Assembly: GCF_016820655.1 (NCBI RefSeq)
Contig: NZ_WSFT01000028.1
Location: 1 to 64,000, forward strand
DNA from: Anaeromonas frigoriresistens
GTDB taxonomy: Bacteria > Bacillota > Clostridia > Tissierellales > SIT17
DNA: 64,000 nt
Direction of reading: 5' to 3'
Every line of letters starts with the position of its first letter. The first letter of the stretch is position 1. Below the pieces are notes generated by a model. That model ran no database searches. It had not been told where the DNA came from and saw nothing but the letters and a program-made list of their open reading frames with translations. A program made the translations under genes and the position numbers. Positions 57,276-64,000 of the stretch are shown one piece after another.

Positions 57276-58370
57276 TATATCTAAATTACTATTATTTAGA
57301 CGTTTATCTACAAAACGTATTATTAACATTCTAAGCACAGCTATCACAGGAACTCCTAGAAGCATCCCCATAAATCCAAACAATGCTCCTCCTATAGTAA
57401 TGGCTGATATTATCCAAAAAGGTGTGACTCCTACATGATCCCCTAGAATCTTAGGCCCTAAGTATAGACCATCAAATTGTTGAATCACTAATATGGCAAC
57501 AGCTACCCATAAGGCCTTTATTGGAGAAATAAACAAGGTGATAATTACAGCTGGTACTGCTCCGATAAATGGACCAAAATAAGGAATCATATTAGTAATA
57601 CCCACTATAACACTTAAAAGCAATGAAAAAGGTGCTCTTACTATTAGAAATAATATTAAAAAACATATAATTCCAATTATTAATGAATCTATAAACTTAC
57701 CTACTAGATATCTACTAAATATTCTATTCACATCTTGACCTAGATGTATAATCTTTGTGGCATTAGTATAGTCAAAGGTTGCATATAATAGTCTTTTTAT
57801 TTGTCTATTAAAACTTTCTTTATCCTTAAGCATATATATAGATACTACTATACTAATAATTATTTCCAATAAAAATGCAGTTACATTAATTGCTTGAAAT
57901 AATACTTCATTCACTGCCGTATTTGCTATTCTTGTAATCTTATCTAAAGAGTTAAATAAGATTTCTTCTAGATTTTGAGTAATATTAGTCCCACTTAATA
58001 TTTCAAATTTCTTTACATTATATTCAATAAATCTCTGGATGTTCTTTACATATTCCGGTGTATTAGATACCAAAGTTGTTATACTCTCAATTATATTAGG
58101 TGTAACTATCGCTATTAAAAAGGTTAATGCCCCTAATACAATTAAATAAGTGAAAAATATACTTCCTATTCTATCTAATTTAAATGTTCGTTCTATATAT
58201 TTAACCATGGGATTAAGAAGATAAGCTATACCAAAAGCTACTAAAAAAGGACTTAGTACCCTCGCGACTACAGATATTGAATCTGGATTGTCTATTACTT
58301 TAAATATTAATATTGATAATATAATTAATGGAAGAAAACTTAAATATGGTATAAATTTCTTATTATTCAT
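57273..58370 (-). CDS. AI-2E/PerM-family transporter
   Basis: 365 residues, AAAGGGGAG before the ATG. About eight hydrophobic segments with a central amphipathic region, and the family motifs GITNMIPYFGPFIGAVPA and QQFDGLYLGPKILGD are clear. Members include TqsA-like exporters and Na+/H+ antiporters; substrate cannot be assigned. Monocistronic. Confidence 0.87.
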   Translation of the reverse strand: MNNKKFIPYLSFLPLIILSILIFKVIDNPDSISVVARVLSPFLVAFGIAYLLNPMVKYIERTFKLDRIGSIFFTYLIVLGALTFLIAIVTPNIIESITTLVSNTPEYVKNIQRFIEYNVKKFEILSGTNITQNLEEILFNSLDKITRIANTAVNEVLFQAINVTAFLLEIIISIVVSIYMLKDKESFNRQIKRLLYATFDYTNATKIIHLGQDVNRIFSRYLVGKFIDSLIIGIICFLILFLIVRAPFSLLLSVIVGITNMIPYFGPFIGAVPAVIITLFISPIKALWVAVAILVIQQFDGLYLGPKILGDHVGVTPFWIISAITIGGALFGFMGMLLGVPVIAVLRMLIIRFVDKRLNNSNLDI

Positions 58371-58481
58371 TACTACTCCCCTTTAAAATGAAATCTTATA
58401 TGAAACTTAAAAAAGTCTTAGACTATTGTATCAAATAATCTTATTCAATTATATATTAAATACTATTCTAAAAGATACATA

Positions 58482-59195
58482 TTAAGAAATTAGAACAAAA
58501 ATATTTTCCCATGCTAGTTTTAACACATAAAATATTAAAGGAAAGAAGATTGCTGGTAGCATATTACTCACCTTTATTTCTTTTATTTCTAATATATTTA
58601 TACCTATCCCTATTATTAAAAGTCCCCCCACCGCTGCCATATCTAGAGTAACAGCATCAGTTAATACATTATTTAATAATGAAGCAAGTATTGTAATAGT
58701 TCCTTGATAAATAAGGACACTCACCGCTGAAAAAGCTACACCTATACCTAAAGTAGATGCGAACACTATAGCAGTTATACCATCTATCACCGACTTAGCA
58801 AAAAGAGTATCATGATTTCCTGTAAGTCCACTTTCTAATGACCCTACAATAGCCATTGCTCCTACACAGTATATTAGTGAGGCTGTAACAAACCCTTTAG
58901 AAAAGTTAGAATCTCCTCTTCCTAATTTTTTCTCCAAAACATTCCCTAAAACATTTAACTTTTTATCAATTCCTAGAGCTTCCCCTACTAATGATCCTAG
59001 TACTACACTAAATATAACTATTAGTATATTATTACTCTCTAAAGCACTAGTTAAACCTATTACTATAACTACTAAGGAAAGTCCATTCATTATTATTCCT
59101 TTATAATTATCCTTAAGACCATGCTTAATATTTACACCTATTAGCCCCCCAGCTAATATAGCTAAAAAATTAACTATAGTACCTAACAACCCCAT
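58482..59195 (-). CDS. DUF554-family membrane protein (YqgA/YdfK-like)
   Basis: 237 residues, seven or so hydrophobic segments. The glycine-rich motifs MGLLGTIVNFLAILAGGLIG (residues 1-20) and GAMAIVGSLESGLTG are the DUF554 signature. The function is unknown. AAGGAG lies close to the ATG. Confidence 0.85.
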   Translation of the reverse strand: MGLLGTIVNFLAILAGGLIGVNIKHGLKDNYKGIIMNGLSLVVIVIGLTSALESNNILIVIFSVVLGSLVGEALGIDKKLNVLGNVLEKKLGRGDSNFSKGFVTASLIYCVGAMAIVGSLESGLTGNHDTLFAKSVIDGITAIVFASTLGIGVAFSAVSVLIYQGTITILASLLNNVLTDAVTLDMAAVGGLLIIGIGINILEIKEIKVSNMLPAIFFPLIFYVLKLAWENIFVLIS

Positions 59196-59220
59196 CAGCT
59201 CCTTATTTAATTTTATCTTT

Positions 59221-59247
59221 AGGATTCTTCACTACGTTCAGAATAAC
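59221..59247. repeat. Dispersed palindromic repeat, copy 8
   Basis: Unit AGGATTCTTCACTACGTTCA+GAATAAC in the gap between the DNA glycosylase and DUF554 genes; more diverged than other copies. Confidence 0.65.
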
Positions 59248-59251
59248 AGCT

Positions 59252-60136
59252 TTACTTCTTCTTTCCTATACCTAATTCTCTGGCATAGTAGAACAAGTAT
59301 TGCTGTGCGAATCCAGCTAGCTCACCAAATCTATTTTGAGAATACTTTTGAATATCTTTTAATTTTGTATCTTCATCTAAATAAAAATACTCCATAACCC
59401 TCTTAACCCAAACATCAATAGGAAAGGCATCAGGTTTATTCATGGAAAATAGCATAATACAATCAGCTACTTTAGGTCCTACTCCTGGAAATAATATAAG
59501 ATCTTTTCTAGCATCTTCTGTAGAAACATTTTTTATAGCATAAATGTCTATTTCTCTATTATCTACTATATTTGCTGCTGATAATATATATTTTCCTCTA
59601 AAACCAGTATAACAACTTTTTATATCATCTACTGATAAATGATTCAAAGCCTCTGCTGTAGGAAAACTATAATATTTCTTTCCATTATACTCCTCTATAA
59701 AGTCTCCATATCTTTCACTTAGGGTCTCCAATGCTCTCTTTATCATTGGGATTCTATTGTTGGCTGAGGTTATAAAAGAAATTAATATTTCCCATTCATC
59801 CTGTCTAAGTATTCTTATTCCTTCTCCAAATTCTATAGCTTTTCTTAAAGTCTCATCCTTTGATAATTTTAACTTTATCTCGTCATAATCCCTACCTAAA
59901 TCAAAATAATTATACCATATTTTTTCAAAATCCTCTTTATTAGTATTCGAGAAAATTACATCATTTCCTTCTTTATCTACATTTAAAACTTTTCCATAAG
60001 CAACTCCTGTATAACTTCCATCTTCTTCTCTATTCCATCTAAAACACTGGCCACATTCAAAAATATGCTTAGGCTCAAAATTTTTCACATCTTTTAATAT
60101 AATCCTGTTATCTTTTTCTATTAAATTTATATCCAT
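59252..60136 (-). CDS. ogg: OGG1-type 8-oxoguanine DNA glycosylase/lyase
   Basis: 294 residues from ATG 60136 after TGGAGGG. The N-terminal OGG domain (FECGQCFRW near 26-34) is followed by the HhH-GPD domain. FPGVGPKVADC gives catalytic Lys222, and FPIDVWVKR gives Asp241, spaced 19 residues apart as in human OGG1 (K249/D268). It removes oxidised guanine and nicks the strand. It is of the Ogg1/Clostridial type rather than MutM. Confidence 0.9.
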   Translation of the reverse strand: MDINLIEKDNRIILKDVKNFEPKHIFECGQCFRWNREEDGSYTGVAYGKVLNVDKEGNDVIFSNTNKEDFEKIWYNYFDLGRDYDEIKLKLSKDETLRKAIEFGEGIRILRQDEWEILISFITSANNRIPMIKRALETLSERYGDFIEEYNGKKYYSFPTAEALNHLSVDDIKSCYTGFRGKYILSAANIVDNREIDIYAIKNVSTEDARKDLILFPGVGPKVADCIMLFSMNKPDAFPIDVWVKRVMEYFYLDEDTKLKDIQKYSQNRFGELAGFAQQYLFYYARELGIGKKK

Positions 60137-60226
60137 GATATCCCTCCATTTTATCCTATATATCATAGATAATTACCCAAACAGAGGTTATTTAAACCTA
60201 TAATGTCATCAGAAAGGCATCAAAAA

Positions 60227-60246
60227 AGGACCCATAAAGGGTCCTT
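60227..60246 (-). terminator. Terminator of gdhA
   Basis: AGGACCC / GGGTCCT with a 5-nt loop between A and T runs, just downstream of the gdhA stop on the minus strand. Confidence 0.75.
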
Positions 60247-60257
60247 AAATTTTATAA

Positions 60258-61601
<1,344 letters not shown>

Positions 61602-61743
61602 TTAATCTCCCCTTTTAATTAAAATAATTAAAAACTTAAGGTGTAGTTATATACTAAGACCAAACCTCTTAAAAATAAACTACTCCTACTAAATAATCAC
61701 TCGTTAAAAATTTAACTTAAGCGAACTTAAGAAAAGGTTTTCA

Positions 61744-61804
61744 TTTTGGATACTTCTACTTCTCTATCCAAAATATATACTATAATCTTCATTACACTGT
61801 AATG
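61744..61804. promoter_or_regulatory. Hairpin and short dyad upstream of gdhA
   Basis: TTTTGGATA / TATCCAAAA (61744-61772) and CATTAC-ACT-GTAATG (61790-61804) lie in the 238-base gap between gdhA and the P-loop gene. The first could be a leader hairpin or weak terminator, the second a protein-binding site. Nothing else is recognisable in 61599-61836. Confidence 0.35.
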
Positions 61805-61836
61805 ATAACATATGAATATTTCTTTGTAAATAAATT

Positions 61837-62652
61837 TTAAGTTTTTATAATCTTTTTTATTGTAACATTTACAGAGAGTATATTAAGAGAAGTCATGTAG
61901 TCAATTTCTGAGATGATAGATCTCTGTAACTTCTGTACTAAATCAGGAATTATTACGATTTTGTCAAGAATAACATCTATATTAATATGTATACCATTAA
62001 CATTACTTTTGATATATATATTACTTATTTTATTTATTCCTTCTATCTTATATCCTCCCACTTTAGTTAAGTCTTTTAATACACCATTAGAAATAGTATA
62101 TCTGCCTAAATAACTAAATGTAGGCCGTACTACAGTCTTTTCATATATATGTTCATTTGTATTTTCATCTTTTCTTCTAAATATCTTTAATGGGTCTATA
62201 AAGTATCCTGAAAAATCCTTCTTTATCTCAAATGTAGGTACCGGTATTACATGTTTACCTTCCATCATTCTAGAGTTTTTGGCTTTTGATATTTCATCTT
62301 CATTAGATATTTGATTAATATATATCTTTTCTTGTATCTCTCCAAGATTTAATATCTTAGCTATCTTTTCTACCATTCTATCAGAAGTACCTAATATAAG
62401 AATTCTATCTGGATTATTATTATTAATAGCATTTATCACCTGTTCTCTATGGGACTCCTCCATAAACAATGCTCTTTTTACAGCACTTATTATTGATTGT
62501 TCCCTTTTAGCAGATTTTCCTGCTATCACCCTAGCTCCCTTAATTAACAATCCATCATCCAATATATACTCTATTTTTTTATCCTTAGCTACCATTATTG
62601 CCTTATAGCTTTTTCCACTACCACTCTCTCCAACTAAAGCAAAAACTTTCAT
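61837..62652 (-). CDS. P-loop protein with C-terminal Asp23/Gls24-like domain
   Basis: 271 residues, GGAGG before the ATG. The N-terminus has a Walker A GESGSGKS (8-15), then LILGTSDRM on a Walker B-like strand. The C-terminal ~90 residues (TISNGVLKDLTKVGGYKIEG, then NIDVILDKIVIIPDLVQKLQ and IKKII) look like the Asp23/Gls24 alkaline-shock domain (IPxxAxxVQ pattern). Nucleotide-binding plus Asp23 is an unusual arrangement; the role is unknown. Monocistronic. Confidence 0.7.
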   Translation of the reverse strand: MKVFALVGESGSGKSYKAIMVAKDKKIEYILDDGLLIKGARVIAGKSAKREQSIISAVKRALFMEESHREQVINAINNNNPDRILILGTSDRMVEKIAKILNLGEIQEKIYINQISNEDEISKAKNSRMMEGKHVIPVPTFEIKKDFSGYFIDPLKIFRRKDENTNEHIYEKTVVRPTFSYLGRYTISNGVLKDLTKVGGYKIEGINKISNIYIKSNVNGIHINIDVILDKIVIIPDLVQKLQRSIISEIDYMTSLNILSVNVTIKKIIKT

Positions 62653-62698
62653 ATGAATTCCTCCAGGGGTGATGTATTTATTTTTTAAATATTATATT

Positions 62699-62738
62699 GT
62701 CATCCTGAACAAAGTGAAGAATCTTTAAGACTCTTCAC
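62699..62738. repeat. Dispersed palindromic repeat, copy 9
   Basis: A unit GTCATCCTGAACAAAGTGAA+GAATCTT followed by a partial inverted unit AAGACTCTTCAC, in the gap between the MCP and the P-loop gene. Confidence 0.75.
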
Positions 62739-62756
62739 ATCAACCCTATTATAACA

Positions 62757-62788
62757 CAAAAGGGACTAATATATATTAGTCCCTTTTT
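62757..62788 (-). terminator. Terminator of the chemotaxis receptor gene
   Basis: AAAAGGGACTAATATA / TATTAGTCCCTTTT, close to the MCP stop, with T-rich flanks. Confidence 0.85.
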
Positions 62789-62793
62789 ATCAT

Positions 62794-64000
62794 CTATATT
62801 TGAAATTTATCCATTTCTTTATTTAATCTATCTGCTAAAGCATTTAAATTATCTGCTAATGTTGCCACTTGCTCTACTGCACTAGTTTGTTGTTGCATTG
62901 AAGCACTTACCTCCTCTGAGGCTGCTGCAGTCTCCTCAGATACAGAAGATATGTTTTCTATTGAATCAACTAATGAATTCTTACCTTGATCTATATCAGT
63001 GATAAAGTCATTCATAGTCTCTATTTTTGCAGATATTTCATCTATCTTAGATGAGATATTGGTAAAACTCTCATTTACCATATTTACTGCTTCTCCTTGC
63101 TTAATAGAACTTTCCTTTACTTCTCCCATAACTTTCACAGTGTTTTCACTCTGATCTTGGATTCCAGTAACTATTCCTCTGATTTCTTCAGCTGCTTTAC
63201 CAGATCCTTCTGCTAATTCTCTAATCTCATTAGCAACTACTGCAAATCCTCTTCCATGTTCTCCCGCTCTTGCTGCTTCAATAGAGGCATTTAGAGCTAG
63301 TAGATTAGTTTGCTCTGCAATAGATGTTATAGTTTGAAGTATATTTCCGATATCTTTAGACTTATCACTTAATCCTAGTACTGCTTTTTCTATATTATCT
63401 GTAGTATATTTACTCTCTTCATTTTCATTCTTTAAAGTTTCCACTGCCTTTACTCCATTTAGGTTGGCATCCATAACATCTTGAGTAACCTTTATTATTT
63501 CATCACTATTTGTTACTAGGTTATTTATTTTATTTCCTAAAGCAGATACCATTGAAGCTCCACTTTCTGCATCTGATGCTTGTTCTGATGCTCCCTTAGC
63601 TATTTCTTCTACTGTTCGGGATACCTCTTCAGCTGATGCGCTAGTCTCCTCAGAGGTAGCAGCTAACTCTTGAGAGGCATGGATAACTTCTTGAGATACA
63701 CCTCTAGAACGAGATATTAAGTTTTTAACCTCATTTATCATTAAATTAAAGGTATCAGATAATGTACCTATTTCATCATTAGATTTTACATTTGATACTA
63801 CAGTGAAGTCTCCTATCTTAACCCTTTCCATATCAGTCACTAATACACCTAAAGGTTTTGTTATCATTTTAGAGAATATAATAGCTCCAATAATACCTAT
63901 TATCAAAACAATTCCACCAATAGTTAATATATCAAATAATATTCCATTAACGCTTTCCCTTAATTCTTTTATATAGCTGGTACCTAATACTTTCCAATCT
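62794..64000 (-). CDS. Methyl-accepting chemotaxis protein, 5' end outside the window
   Basis: The last 401 residues are present. The frame is open to the right edge and reads [13 protein letters not shown] at the cut, the end of a periplasmic-type sensor domain. A membrane helix follows (about window residues 22-42), then a HAMP domain ([19 protein letters not shown] start). A long coiled coil has the invariant signalling tip [19 protein letters not shown]. It relays an unknown ligand signal to CheA/CheW. Confidence 0.93.
   Translation of the reverse strand, partial: DWKVLGTSYIKELRESVNGILFDILTIGGIVLIIGIIGAIIFSKMITKPLGVLVTDMERVKIGDFTVVSNVKSNDEIGTLSDTFNLMINEVKNLISRSRGVSQEVIHASQELAATSEETSASAEEVSRTVEEIAKGASEQASDAESGASMVSALGNKINNLVTNSDEIIKVTQDVMDANLNGVKAVETLKNENEESKYTTDNIEKAVLGLSDKSKDIGNILQTITSIAEQTNLLALNASIEAARAGEHGRGFAVVANEIRELAEGSGKAAEEIRGIVTGIQDQSENTVKVMGEVKESSIKQGEAVNMVNESFTNISSKIDEISAKIETMNDFITDIDQGKNSLVDSIENISSVSEETAAASEEVSASMQQQTSAVEQVATLADNLNALADRLNKEMDKFQI

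Overview
The window is AT-rich DNA (roughly 30% G+C by eye) from an anaerobic, spore-forming Firmicute of the class Clostridia. Pointers are strong AGGAGG ribosome binding sites, many TTG and GTG starts, a CIRCE-controlled groES-groEL operon, CotF-like spore coat genes, a lar (nickel-pincer cofactor) cluster, guanine riboswitches and an NAD(P)-glutamate dehydrogenase. A Tissierella/Sporanaerobacter-like relative is my guess from gene content; no rRNA or tRNA gene is present to test it.

Layout. 1-2.3 kb: a promoter-to-terminator small RNA, a small membrane protein, a frameshifted exported protein and a decayed IS4-type transposase. 2.3-12.2 kb: a GAF-GGDEF diguanylate cyclase, a YjeM-type amino acid antiporter, a decayed ATP-dependent DNA ligase, asparagine synthetase and a SWIM-SNF2 helicase. 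12.2-26.8 kb: a large sulfur-linked region. It holds two exported tandem-rhodanese lipoproteins, a TVP38 membrane protein, an HdrB-like Fe-S protein, a GltD-like flavoprotein and a divergent LysR regulator. A ten-gene collinear operon follows: half-size YeeE, TusA, half-size YeeE, a YnjB-C-C-D type ABC importer, two small glycosyltransferase-family proteins and a kinase-like protein. Its parts match the uncharacterised E. coli ydj-ynj locus but add thiosulfate/sulfane-sulfur genes. This is the best candidate for an undescribed system.

27-34.4 kb: nucleoside hydrolase, DUF1232 protein, XRE regulator and three NCS2 purine permeases. Each permease has its own guanine riboswitch, and the middle one has a tandem guanine plus ykkC-type (probably PRPP) riboswitch. 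34.7-38 kb: rhomboid protease, then a TetR/membrane protein/serine hydrolase block with a 32-bp perfect palindromic operator. 38-41.3 kb: guaB-guaA under a fourth guanine riboswitch. 41.4-46 kb: short-chain dehydrogenase and an old-yellow-enzyme-type Fe-S flavoenzyme, with a divergent PucR-type regulator. 46-51 kb: LCP protein, larE-larB-larC (larC needs a -1 frameshift) and two CsbD-like proteins. 51-55 kb: ECF sigma factor with its DUF4179 anti-sigma partner, a membrane gene interrupted by TGA, CotF-like proteins. 55-64 kb: groES-groEL, AI-2E-family permease, DUF554, OGG-type glycosylase, gdhA, a P-loop protein, and the 3' part of a chemotaxis receptor running off the window.

The purine genes form one regulon: guanine sensing shuts off both GMP synthesis (guaB-guaA) and purine uptake. 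A dispersed palindromic repeat, about 27 bp per unit, occurs at nine intergenic places. Several genes are visibly decaying (ligase, transposase, exported protein, DUF2812 remnant, TGA-split membrane protein).
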